Assembly (NCBI GenBank): GCA_947095535.1
Contig: OX352774.1
Span: 113,897,996 to 113,961,995 of the forward strand
Reading direction: 5' to 3'
Origin: Poecilobothrus nobilitatus
Lineage: Eukaryota > Arthropoda > Insecta > Diptera > Dolichopodidae
DNA length: 64,000 nucleotides
In this document: positions 1 through 10,433 of the stretch, one piece after another
How positions within the stretch are numbered: position 1 is the first letter of the stretch
Layout: each line of letters opens with the position of its first letter
Notes under the pieces: generated by a model
What the model was told of the DNA's origin: nothing
The model's database searches: none
The model's input: only the letters and a program-made list of their open reading frames with translations
Position numbers and translations under genes: made by a program

Positions 1-700
1 TTTGTAACTTAGCATTTTTGTTTTATGATTTCGATGAAATTACGAAAATAAATGATGCATATTTGAACTTTAGTTATCTTTAATTTATATCTATCCTATT
101 AAAATTTATACAGTTCTTGAAATATCAGAAACTTTTGAACCTAATGCTAATAATTAGTATATTTATAAGAATTTCACTTGTACAAATATTTAAATACATC
201 GCTTTTTTTAATATTTAAGAATTGCTTTATATACCGGACTATATAGGAGCTACATCAAATAGTTTTTTCTACAAAATTTATTGTATAAATTTTCATTTTC
301 AAATGTTTTAATTCAAAATTATGTATACATTTTGGAAACGAATTTTAAATAAAAACAAACTGAAGGATATATAATGATATGATATTTTCTTAATTTTTTT
401 TAAAATTATTATAAAAATAATAATAAAAATTTTATATCTATTTTTTTAATACTATCTATAAAATTCAAATAATTATTATTTGGGCGTTCGATAACATTTC
501 CTTAACGCCTACGTCAATATTAAAATTTTAATAAATCTGAATTAAAAGTTTGAAATGAAAACGTTGTCGAAATTTATAATTCACATATTTGTTTGTATAG
601 AATGTAAAACTCTCAAAATCATAACAAAGCGAATTCTTTGTTTCGAATTTCAGAGGGACTTAAACTAAAATGAACCAAATGCAAAACAATGATATTTATA
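1..700. other. A+T-rich non-coding DNA, no gene seen
   Basis: I see no open frame of note, no RNA gene and no recognisable repeat here. The sequence is dominated by A and T runs. Confidence 0.6.
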
Positions 701-713
701 TACCCAAAGTATA

Positions 714-743
714 GACCGATTATTTTAAAAAAAATAATCGGTC
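714..743. repeat. Perfect 13-bp inverted repeat with AAAA loop
   Basis: The arms are GACCGATTATTTT and its exact complement, separated by four A residues. It lies just after a TATACCC motif, which resembles the tips of the ATACCC-type elements in this window, so it may be a transposon end. No matching partner end was found, so its role is open. Confidence 0.55.
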
Positions 744-769
744 AATGTAATCATTGGTTACCATTATAG

Positions 770-1250
770 GAAACTAAACTTTATAAATTTTTAAGAAAAT
801 TTTTGGCACCGGTTTCAGATGCCCACGAACATTAATTTTAAACTTTTACAACTTTTAAATGGAGATATCTGAAAAATACAAAAAATAATCTTTGAACTAA
901 TTCTGGTTTTCTATAAATTTCTAACTTCTATAGCTTTAACCGTTTAAAGGATAAAAGGTTTCCAATATAACAGGTACGGTTCTTTTTCACACACTTTTGT
1001 ATTTAAATATCAAATTGCAGAAAAATATTTTGTATTTATAAAATATAAGTTATAAAGTTATGGTATATACCAAAGTATTTAAAAGAATTCCAGTTATATA
1101 AAGGGGCTGTTTTCATTAATTCTTCAATATTCTTCAACAAAATAAAATGTACCTATATCAAATTTTATAACCAAAATTTTATTCCAGTATCTAAAACCAC
1201 AGACTGACCGACGAACCGAACGAAATTACAAGAGACATATTGTTCCAAAA
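770..1250 (-). repeat. Possible old relative of families A/B
   Basis: Near 1200 there is a decayed GACCGACGAACCGAACG stretch, which looks like a mutated GACG/GTCC microsatellite core read from the minus strand. Upstream, phrases such as TTCTATAGCTTTAACCGTTTAAAGG have the flavour of the stereotyped text in families A and B. No ends are visible. This is a weak call based on texture rather than alignment. Confidence 0.25.
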
Positions 1251-1559
1251 ATAAAAACATTCGAATATTCAACCTAAATGATCATGTCCTTATTTTAATT
1301 AAATTAATTGCTGTGTTATATATGTATTAACATTGTAAAGGAATTCAATGCTGAAAATTCTAATAATAATATTGGCATTTATATGTAGACCATAAAAGTA
1401 GCTATTTTTTATTTTTTTTTTTTTTAAATTCCATAATAAGATATTATTTAAAAGGAATAATATATTATTAATTTGATATAATTTATGAAATTTATGAAAT
1501 GAATGCACAAAATAATTAGGTACTTACATAATATTTAACTGCAATAATTTTTTTGCAGA

Positions 1560-2005
1560 ATACAAAGCCAAAGGTGTTTAAAGGTACATATTTTCCAAAA
1601 GACAATAGAAACAGTTTAGAATATGTGATTTTCACCAAAGTCTGTTTTTTCAGAATTTTTTATATATAATTCGATCTCCTATAAATTTAAGAAGAGATAA
1701 AGGAAGCAAAATCTTCAAAATTTTACTATCACATAACGGTAAATTTTAATATTAAATTGTAAAAAACTGTATAATTTTCAGAACCTGTGATATACACATG
1801 TAGCTTTTGTAGCTGAATATAGCTGAATATCTTTTTACAAAAAACAAAAAAATAAATTTTGAGTAGCTGCAGCTCTGGAATAGGCGGATCTTCATAAAGA
1901 ATCTATAATATTCTATCTGAATTGCGTGAAAGGTTTTCAAACAGACGGACGCACATTAATTAGTAAATTTTTCAAAATTTTTTGGACAATGCACTAATAA
2001 ATTTA
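1560..2005 (-). mobile_element. Family B non-autonomous element, copy B1 (internally deleted)
   Basis: On the minus strand the 3' end is at 1583-1620, where ATTTTCCAAAAGACAAT is the complement of the family's GTCTTTTGG-type right end. The 5' end is near 1985-2000, with a diverged CCAAAAAATTTTGAAAAATT motif after the terminal AG(T)GCA. The conserved internal phrase CACATAACGGTAAATTT (complement of AAATTTACCGTTATGTG) is at 1731-1747, and a short GACGGACG core is at 1943-1951. At about 450 bp it is less than half the length of the longest copies, so internal modules have been lost. It has no coding capacity. Confidence 0.7.
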
Positions 2006-2289
2006 ATTTTTGTTATCAAATTTTTAATATCTAATATAAATTGAGTAATAAGTAAAAATATTATAATCTAATATATTTAAAACATATTAGATGGTATATA
2101 AATGGAAACTCTTATTTCGGAAAATTAATATCATATTTAATAATATTTTTTAAATTAATTTTAATTCAAATGTTAAAAGAGTTTGATGAAAAGTAACATT
2201 GGATTTAATCAAAGAGACGAAACGGAATGCAAATTATCAAACATTTTTCGAAATTTCAAATTGAAATATTATAATTTATAATCATTCAA

Positions 2290-2510
2290 ATGCACTTTAT
2301 CAATAATTTTGCAATTATCAATAATTCCCCAATTATCCTTCCCTCATCCTTATCACAAAAAATTTGTATTAAAGGTTCTATCCTAAAGTTTTGTTTTAAA
2401 AGAGGGTGGTTTTGGTTGGTTAAAGTCCAACACTACCCTGAGGAAGCATGTTCAGTTCCTCTTGATGACTTTCGAGTTTTCCACCAACCCTCGTAAAAAA
2501 AAAAAATTTC
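2290..2510 (+). mobile_element. SINE-C copy with variant 5' part
   Basis: The 3' part carries GGTTAAAGTCC at about 2418, a tRNA B-box-like sequence. It ends in the family tail TTCCACCAACCCTCG followed by an A12 tail near 2495-2508. Upstream, 2325-2400 (ATCCTTCCCTCATCCTTAT, then ATTAAAGGTTCTATCC) matches a fragment at 24224-24320 but not the 5' half of other SINE-C copies. So this 5' region belongs to a sub-lineage with its own head. The open frame through it is incidental. Confidence 0.65.
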
Positions 2511-2818
2511 TTTAATCAGTATAATACAATATAAAACTATAGGTTAAGATGTTAAATAAAGTCACAACCGTCTGAGGTGTTCAAAACAACTACAATTAAT
2601 AAATATTTTGCAATATAAAATTATAGGTTAAATAAATTACAAAACCTCGTGAAGGATTTATAATGTATTGTATGCCAAATTCCATTTCTCCAAATCACAA
2701 ACACAAAATTTAAAAAAAAATCTTCATTTTATCACAAAATCTCCAATTACGAGATCCTGAATTTCGAAATGTACTAATCGGCATGTTATATTTCATATTC
2801 AAAATATAAATATAATAT

Positions 2819-2958
2819 GAGGCCTCGATGACCTAGTGGGTAGGGAGTGTGGATTCGAATCCCACACACTTGGTAAGAATAATTCCCCCTTACAACATTT
2901 ACAGCCACGCCTGAAAAGGAGAAGTTACATTTTGTGGAGGTTAAACTAAAAAAAAACA
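2819..2958 (+). mobile_element. SINE-A copy 1 (tRNA-derived SINE, internally deleted)
   Basis: The A box TGACCTAGTGG and B box GATTCGAATCC (canonical GGTTCGANTCC) are recognisable. The usual segment between them (TAAGAGCGTATAAAATACGC in other copies) is missing, so this copy has a deletion in its tRNA-like head. The body TTTACAGCCACGCCTGAAAAGG follows and an A-rich tail ends near 2957. RNA polymerase III promoters of this kind are typical of tRNA-derived SINEs. This copy is probably dead. Confidence 0.8.
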
Positions 2959-3000
2959 ATACCTACCTTATACATAATTGTATGCGGTCGGTAAATATGT
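2958..3000 (-). mobile_element. Family F terminal-hairpin fragment
   Basis: On the minus strand this reads ACATATTTACCGACCGCATAC and continues to GGTAGGTATTGTTTT. The same order is found at 51507-51556, at the left end of the larger family F element. The TACC-ACC and GGT-GGTA arms pair around a small palindromic loop. Only about 45 bp is left, abutting the A tail of SINE-A copy 1, so the SINE probably inserted into or beside an F element. Confidence 0.6.
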
Positions 3001-3049
3001 AATGAAATATTATATTATAGGAACGCATATAACCCTGATTTTATATAAA

Positions 3050-3700
3050 TGCTTCCTGATTATTTTTTAACAAAGTGGTAACTGCTGCCTCAAAACCCCC
3101 GCTAAACAAATTGTTAAAATCCTGATTTTGTAATAAAATCGACAACTCCTTCTAATTATTTTCTAATTATTTCAAATCGTGGTGAATGGCTGTCCTAAAA
3201 CCCCTGCTAAACAATTTATTTAAACCCTGATTTTGTGATCAAATCTAAAACTCCTTCTAATTGTTTTCTAGTTATTTAAAATTATAGTGGCTGGCTGCCC
3301 TAAAACTCCTGCTAAACAAATTATTGAAACCCTGATTTCGTAATAAATTCGACAACTCCTTCTAATTATGTTCAATTATTTAAAATTATGTGACGGCTTT
3401 AGTCACTGTTAGCAAAATAGTAATAATAATAGGCGGAATCACAGTCCCACTCCCAATTCAATGTTTCCGTATTCATTTCCTATCCTTTCCTATCCCTACT
3501 CCCTAGCCAATATACTGCTTTCGCAGGTAAGGGTTTCATTCCATTATATTGGCTAAAGAGGGAGGTGGGTTTAGTCAGTAAGCATCTGACACTACCAAGG
3601 GGGAAATTCTTGGTGTCTTTGGAAGATTACCACCTCCCTTAGGAAAAACAAAAAAAAAACTCTAAAACTCCTTCTAGTTATTTTCTTAGAAATTCATATT
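3050..3700. repeat. 105-bp tandem repeat interrupted by a SINE
   Basis: A unit containing CTAAAACTCCTGCTAAACAA, then AACCCTGATTT, then CAACTCCTTCTAATTATTTT recurs. The CTGCCYYAAAAC phrase starts at about 3085, 3190 and 3295, which gives a 105-bp period. The fourth unit breaks off near 3390 where SINE-D1 begins. Immediately after the SINE's A tail, CTAAAACTCCTTCTAGTTATTTTCTTAG (3661 onward) resumes the unit. The array therefore predates the SINE insertion. Units differ by point changes, so the array is old. Confidence 0.85.
3391..3660 (+). mobile_element. SINE-D copy D1
   Basis: This is a roughly 265-bp SINE-like unit. It begins near GTCACTGTTAGCAAAATAG and a short TAA repeat and runs through CCCAATTCAATGTTTCCG. 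A hairpin pairs AGCCAATATA (3505-3514) with TATATTGGCT (3545-3554). The second arm overlaps an exact A-box match, TGGCTAAAGAG. A T-arm-like GTCAG-CTGAC stem follows near 3570-3590, and the tail ATTACCACCTCCCTTAGGAAAA ends in oligo-A. The copies at 23288 (reverse) and 60300 share this order. Confidence 0.8.
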
Positions 3701-5370
3701 ACAATAATAAAGCATTTACAACTGCTATGAATGACAATTTCCGTATTTATTATTTTGTTTAGGATAAATTTACATTAATAATTTGAGATGTTGTGTTTTT
3801 GGATTTTGTAATTTTGAAATTTTAAAATTTTTGGAACTTCGTAACTTTAAGATTTTGTGAAAATGGGATTTCGGAACGCTCCTATTTAAAGCTCTCAACT
3901 GTAAAAACTCCATTTGATGTTATATATTTTTAACTTCCTTGAAGTTAAAGTCAATTAAATTTTAGAATAAGTTAAAACAAAAAAAAAAATTTTTAAATAT
4001 TTATTTTTAAATTACCATCAATTTTTCTCGCATTTCATTTTATTATAACTTACCTGTAAAAATAAAAAGAAATAATTATTTATTAATTAGTTAAATGAAA
4101 ATGAGATAATTAAAAAATGAAATTATAAATAAAAAAATATATATATATATATATATATATAACTTTTTTCGATATATATATAGATACTCTTTTATTACAA
4201 TACTGTAAAAGTTATAATAAACTTTTTTTTTTATATTGCATACTTCAAAGAGTTAAAAACTTTTTAATTTAACAAAATATTATTTATATAAGTAGGTGCG
4301 TAATATTATGTTTATTTTTTTTCTCTTGTTATCCTTAAAAATAAACGTAATGAAAATAACAGCAGTTGCATTGTTCCTGTTCTGATGGTAATTTTCAATT
4401 TTAATATAAAAAATATATTTTCAATTAATTTACATAATTAATTTCAACAATTAATGATTGTAATTGTTTTAATTAGGTTTTCATTTACAATATATTACGT
4501 ATATAAATTTTATTGGATTTGAAGTTTTAAATTTTCATCAATTATTTTAACAGTAAATACAGGATTAAATTCAGAAAAAAATTTAAATTGAAATAAAGGA
4601 TTCTTCCTTTTGATTTTTTTTTTTTTAGTAAAGTTTTACTATAGTTTATTCTTTAATGTAATGTTGATTTTAAAATATAGTTTATCTTTTAAAATTAGAA
4701 AAAGCTCTTACACATATTTAAGATATCAGCACATATGAATGTGAGGATGTTCTGTAAAATCATTGAAAAGAAAATCGTGTTTCCATAGAAAAAGTAAAAG
4801 AAACATTCATCAAAAGGGGAAAAACTGATTCCCTTTTACGATTTCTTCTTAATATTGAGTTAATTAAATTTTCTTAGAGTCGATTATAGCAAAAATTACG
4901 TGGTATTAAAAGAAAAATAAAACAAAAAAAAAAGAAAATATTAAGTGAAAAACAGAAAGGTTTCGAAAAATAATTAAATCTATCAAAAAATCAAAGGTTG
5001 CCTTATATCAAATGCATTATCTATTAAAAGCTCAAGAAAATCATATATATATATTTATATTTCAAAATTATAAAGAACTAGGCATAATACCATTAGTAGT
5101 AGATATCAAAAATTATAAATATTTAATATATTTAGCTAAAATTAAATTCAGCTATCCATCATGCATCAAAAATAAGTTAGTTTCTATTTAAAAAGAAAAA
5201 CTAGGTAGAGTAGACCATGTCACTAACATAATGTATACAGTTTATATAAAAAATTTAATCATCTTATAGAAAATTTAATTTATACCTGATTTAAAGTATC
5301 GAGATAAATATATGTGAAATTTGGTGCTGTATGACAAATACTCGAAGCCGTTGCCCAGATTCAACCAACT
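3700..5370. other. A+T-rich non-coding DNA with a TA microsatellite
   Basis: Apart from the TA run at 4138-4162 I see no gene and no member of the repeat families defined here. There are several A9-A12 runs. Confidence 0.55.
4138..4162. repeat. (TA)n microsatellite
   Basis: About twelve perfect TA units, followed by a second short TATATATA patch near 4172. Confidence 0.9.
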
Positions 5371-5373
5371 TAA

Positions 5374-6975
5374 TAATTTTTATACCCGTACGATAGGATC
5401 GGGTATAATAAAATTACTCCTCCGTTTGTAACACCTGGAAATAAGCGAGCTAAATATACCTTCAAAGGTATGGATCGGATCAGAAAAAAATTCTAAGACT
5501 TTTGAGCCATGTCCGTCCGTCCGTCCGTCCGTCCGTCCGTCAGCACGCTAACTCAAAAACTAAGAAAGCTAGAATCTTGAAATTTACACAAAATATTCTG
5601 GGAGTAATTTGTAGGTTCCCTATTTTTTTTGGTTGAGTTTGGACCAAGCCTTAGGGTAGCTCTCGAACACCTAACTTTTAGATCCCGACATTTTTTTTGA
5701 AATAGAGCTATGAAATTTTAACTGCTGATAGATCTTACAAAAATATTAATTTTATTTTTAATAACTTTTTTTTGTAGCTCCACCCGTTACGGAGCTACAG
5801 CTCCCCAAAGGTTCAAAAAAGCTCTATATTTAAATTGTTATAGCACAAGTTGTATAAGATATATCTTCATTTTGAAAACGCCAAACGATTACCACTTTTA
5901 TTAGCTTTAAAAGAATATATACAATAAATATATATTTGTGGCATACGGTGTCTTAATTTACCGTTATGTGAAACTCAAATTTTGCAAAATCCTTCAATCC
6001 TTCTATCTTCTAAACGGTTTAAGTTGGAAACTTGTAATTTTGACAAAAGTTAGATCTTTGAAAATAAGTATGAGTCATTTCAGAAATTTTTTTTGTATCA
6101 CCCCCCGTTTAGGAGCTGTAAGGCGTCAAAAACTGAAAATTTTCTATTTTTAAACACCTGTAACTTGAACACCTGTTAAAATTTTTTTGAATTAATACAC
6201 AAAAATTAAAGCTTCAACATTATGCTCTTATTTCTGTTAACAACTTTTTTTAATAATATAGGGTTACTTTATAATTGACGAAAGTGTTAGTTGATTTTTT
6301 CAAATTTTCGAACAAATTTCTTTAAAACGAATTTTTTCCATTTTGTTTTACTCGATAATTTGAAATTGTTGAGGATATAATGCGTAGTATAAAAAAATGT
6401 AAATAAATAAACAACATAACGGTTGCTTGAAGAATTTTTATTATTATTTATATGATATTGATATATATACATACTTATATAATATCATGTTTATTTAGAT
6501 ATCGTATATGTCACTAGTGAATGAATGATAAGAGTATATATGTATATTATATAGCGCCGTATTTACATACATATATGTATTTTATTGTACTTATAAGAAA
6601 TTATTCTGTCAATGGAATATTTAAATATAATATAATATAATATTTAAAATTATATTTACTATTTTGTACTAAGTAAATTTAATATACATTTACCGCTTAG
6701 TATTAAATGTTACTATAGAATATTTGAAAAAGTTTTGGATTGATAATCGTTATGTGGAAGGTTAGAATCTGCTTTAGAAGAATGTACATATAAACATATA
6801 GTTTGAATATATGTACAACCCATAGTACTAGAAATTATAAAATTCACCCAAATTATTTTAAAATACTAAAATATTAAAAAAATAATATTGTAGGCAGAGT
6901 GACTGTGAACATACTAACGGTTCGTACGGGTATCTAAGAGTTGACAAAGTCAACTGTATTCTTCCTCGTTTTACA
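5374..6975 (+). mobile_element. Family A non-autonomous DNA element, copy A1
   Basis: The element starts near TTTTTATACCCGTACGATAGG and its other end carries TCGTACGGGTAT at 6923-6934, giving 12-bp terminal inverted repeats (ATACCCGTACGA). Homology with copy A2 continues about 40 bp past that, through a 7-bp hairpin AGTTGACAAAGTCAACT (about 6937-6953), to CTTCCTCGTTT. Inside, in order, are GGTATGGATCGGATCAG, a GTCC microsatellite, the GTTACGGAGCTACAGC phrase (5785), ACCGTTATGTGAAA (about 5959), CACCCCCCGTTTAGGAGCT (6100) and AACACCTGTAACTTG. It has no coding capacity. The layout resembles dipteran DINE-1/INE-1-type elements (known layout; assignment inferred). Confidence 0.8.
5510..5541 (+). 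repeat. (GTCC)n microsatellite core of family A
   Basis: About seven GTCC units directly follow GAGCCAT. The reverse-facing copy A2 keeps only about three units (15335-15350), so the core length varies between copies, as is typical of such element-borne microsatellites. Confidence 0.9.
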
Positions 6976-7345
6976 AAATTTCGGAATATGTCTAACTTAA
7001 TTAAGTGCTAAGACTATCCGACATCTCCTGAACAACAACTATCCAAAGGTATCGAAACCTGGAAACAAAAGGGAGCTCTAGAACAACATCCACCCAAACC
7101 TATTGCTGTAGAATTTAGATCAACCCAACTTCATATAAGTTATTGTCATAAAACTTAATTATCTTTTACAAAATTTCAAATGTTTGACTTAATTAAGTAC
7201 CGAGATATGAGGATATTAACTCTAGTCATGTTAGTATAAAAATAAGGAGATGTATGGCAGTTACCTGAACTTGCTGCTCTAGGCCACCAAAATTTTACAG
7301 AAATTGTTCTCATACAACTTGACTTATTTTCACAAAATTACAGAT
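6965..7345 (+). repeat. Degenerate direct repeat, about 195-bp period
   Basis: TTTTACAAAATTTC followed within 20 bp by CTTAATTAAGT occurs at 6969 and again at 7164, with similar wording after each (GTGCTAAGAC, GTACCGAGAT). A weaker third start (TTTTCACAAAATTAC) is near 7327. A related phrase, TAATTATCTTTCACAAAATTT, stands alone at 53893. It may be the tail of a DINE-1-like element beside A1. The edges are uncertain. Confidence 0.45.
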
Positions 7346-7975
7346 AATTATTTTTAATACGAAATGCAACAAAACAATTTATTTGTCTTTACATTAAAAA
7401 TGTATAAAGTTAAACTCCAGAAGCTGCATCAACTAGAAAAACAATCTGTCGAAAAAATGCAAATAAATATAAGCAAACTAAATTAATATGTGCTGTTATA
7501 TACAAACATCTTTCGAAAAAAAATTATAATTTTTTTATTTCTTCAAAATCACCCTGTCTCTAAACTAATAATCATAACGAATTTTAATAATTTTTTTGAC
7601 GGAGTACCTATTTTAAGATCTTCTACTTATAGTTTATCAATCAATAGAATGGTCTTAGCGGTTCAAGAGATACAGTAATATAAATTTTGCACCATAATTT
7701 CAAAAGGCGATATTAAGCCTGGCATGGCACCTAATCTAAAGAATAATCCAAAAGGTAAATTGAGGAAACTTTTGAATAATCGATTTTTCCTTTGTATTTA
7801 TTGAATTCTCCTTAAAAAAGTTTCAATGTAATCCTTTTGCTTTAGGATTTCGCTCTATATCAATGTTCAGCAATTTATTGAAAACAAAGTGTTGAAAAAA
7901 AACTGTATTACAAATAAAACAAAGAAAAACAAAATGATTTTAAAATATATAATCTCGCAATTTTGTTCATCGGCC
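7345..7975. other. Non-coding DNA, nothing recognised
   Basis: A+T-rich sequence between the repeat at 6965 and a SINE. No gene or known element seen. Confidence 0.5.
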
Positions 7976-8141
7976 TGCCACATAAATGTGACAAGGAAAT
8001 TACACAACCTTTCCTTTTCAGGCGTGGCTGTAAATGTCGTAAAGGGGAATTATTCTTACGACGTATGTTGTATTCGAACCTACACTGGGTCTGTGTTTAC
8101 AGCGTAGTTTATTCGTTCTTACCTAATAGGCCACAGGGGTC
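7976..8141 (-). mobile_element. SINE-A copy 2
   Basis: In minus orientation the copy runs from a GGCCTATTAGGTAAGAACG head through a B box GGTTCGAATACAAC. Then come the TCGTAAGAATAATTCCCC and TTTACAGCCACGCCTGAAAA phrases and the 3' end TTGTCACATTTATGTGGCA. The head is almost complete. Two open frames of 72 and 95 codons here simply read the SINE body and are not genes. Confidence 0.85.
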
Positions 8142-10264
8142 CTATCTTGCAATTTACATTCAAAAATTTGCACGAACTTTACTAGTAAAATTTATTAAGT
8201 ATAATCTTTTTCGGGATGTTGTGCTTGATTTGAATGCTATACATATATGACATAGTTATTAAAAAACTATAACCTAATTTAAAATTAAATTATAGTATTT
8301 CTGCCTCAAGATAAGCAAGAATGATATAAAAAATCAATATAAAAAATTTGACTTTTTTTAAATTTTTTAAATAATTATTTAACTCCGAATAAATATCCTT
8401 AAAAAATTAATTGAATAAAATCTAAGGATATTTTTTTCCAATGTTTAATTTTTCACTTCAAAAATTTTAATTACCTATTCACGATATTGAATCTATTATA
8501 TACAAGTACAAAATAATATGTATGTATTATAAAAAATTATTAAAATATATTACCAAAGAAAGGATATTATTTATAAAAGTATCCTTTATTTATTAGGTCT
8601 TTCCTTTTCCAACCGCCAATCATTTTGTATCCTTTTTATATTAAAATAGGATTATTTATGAGAAAAAAAAAAAAAAAATGGAACATGAGAACCGTCTGGT
8701 AACAAAATTATTAAATCACGTGTTCAATAATCTTTTATAATAATGTAACAAATAGGATTAAAGATGGGTATTATGGTAATAGACTTAAAGGATGTCTTCT
8801 GAAAATTTCCATTTTAAGATTTAATAAAAAATATTTTTAAATTCTGAAAATATTATTAACTGCTATATTGAAAATATTTATTTTAAAGGGTTTTCTAAGT
8901 GAATATCAAGGTTTTTAAACCCAATTTTTTATTGTTCTTCAGTGATTTTTATATTACAATAGAACCGCTCTTTAAAAATTTTGATTTTTTCTTAAATTTA
9001 TTAACTTGGAGTCTTAATATTAGTTTGTTACAAAGTGTTTCTATTTTCTCGTGTATCCTTTAATGTTATATGTAATATTTTAGTTAAATTTTATTAGGTA
9101 TGGGTATTTCAGTTTGACTTATAAATAAAATGAATCCGAATAACAAAATGACTACTTTTAAACGAAAAATAAATTTTATATTTTAAGCTTTTATAGATAA
9201 CGATAATAGATTTGTTTTTGATATTAACAATATTTGCCAGTCTTCTTTGTTAGCGCTTCATATTGTGTTAATTTTTTTAGAAATTTAAAATATATAAATA
9301 TTATATTAAAATATTTATTTTGTTTTCTGTAGAAATAAAACAAAATACAGAAGCATATACGAAGCGTTTTATTCTAATTTCCAATATTCTTTATAGTTCC
9401 ATTTTAAAGTTGTTGCAGATGAATTCATCCCATCATTCATCATCAAGTACCTATCGTACTTTGAAATAAATACTAGTTAATTGCACTTAACTAATTCCGA
9501 AAAACTCCGAAAAATGTTCAGTGTACTCGAAAATATCGCAGTCAATTAACTGATCGCACTTGATTTTATCTGTTCAATTTTTAGTGTACTCTCGACTAAA
9601 CTAGATGTAGTGCGACTAGCGCGTCAAGTTTGAAAACGCCCGTACTGTCAATATTTATATAATCATAACTGTTTATATATAACTAAATACTTATATAATC
9701 TGTACCTATAGTAGATATTTGTTGGATTTCTTAAACTAGCCAATATTTCTTTGAATTTATGATATCAGAAAAAACTTTAGTTTTTGAATTTTCGTAACTG
9801 ATTAATGTCTGTGATTGTATTTGGTTTATTTTATTTATGCAAATTTAAAAAAGCTTCAACCAATGTATTTGACAATGAACTAACAAAGCAGATTGTGGTA
9901 ACATTCAACATACTTCAATGAGTTTTATATAAAGATATCATCTATCATTGTAAATGTCAAATTTCACAAAGTCATTGTAAACGTTAAAAATTACTGTCTG
10001 TGATTTAAATTGTTGATAAAGCAATCAATGATGAAGAATCTTAAAAGATCACAAGCATTCCTTTAATATATAGAAAAAGGATTACATTGATGTAATTTAA
10101 GTGCATATCAAATAATTTAAAGACTATTGCAGGCTTCGACTGTAAAAGATAACAGTTTTTTCTTATACATTTATATGAATGTCAATTGTCAAAATCAAAT
10201 TTCTTATACATTTAACTGTTTAAAGACCATAATGTCAATTATTATTTTTTTTATTGTATTTTTT
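8142..10264. other. Non-coding DNA with a less A+T-rich patch at 9420-9660
   Basis: No gene found. The patch 9420-9660 stands out. It has two AGTGTACTC motifs (about 9521 and 9582), TTAATTG/CAATTAA cores (9478, 9543), and GATCGCACTT with a near-complement AGTGCGACT. It could be a regulatory patch or a worn transposon end; nothing fixes which. Confidence 0.4.
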
Positions 10265-10433
10265 TGCCACATAAATGTGGACAGGAAATTACACAGCCTT
10301 TCCTGTTCAGGCGTGGCTGTAAATGTCGTAAGGGGGAATAACTCTTACGACGTGTGTGGGATTCGAACCCACACTCCCTCGGTATTTACAGCGTATTTTA
10401 TACGCTCTTACCCAATAGGTCACCGAAACCCCT
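10265..10433 (-). mobile_element. SINE-A copy 3 (best preserved reverse copy)
   Basis: The minus strand reads GGTGACCTATTGGGTAAGAG (A-box region), then TATAAAATACGCTGTAAATA, then GGGTTCGAATCCCACAC with a perfect B box and GTGGG-CCCAC T-arm. It continues GTCGTAAGAGTTATTCCCCC, TTTACAGCCACGCCTGAACA and CCACATTTATGTGGCA. The poly-T beyond 10260 is the A tail read backwards. The 107-codon open frame over this region is the antisense of the SINE. Confidence 0.9.

Noticed and set aside
3050..3700. CRISPR-like array
   Set aside because: The 105-bp units repeat along their whole length with no unique spacers, and the host is clearly eukaryotic.
5510..5541. GTCC run as a stand-alone microsatellite
   Set aside because: The same core, at the same place relative to conserved flanks, recurs in A2 and in family B, so it is part of the elements.
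7889..8250. Two overlapping open frames of 72 and 95 codons
   Set aside because: Both read through SINE-A copy 2 and share residues with the frame over copy 3, as expected for repeat-derived frames.
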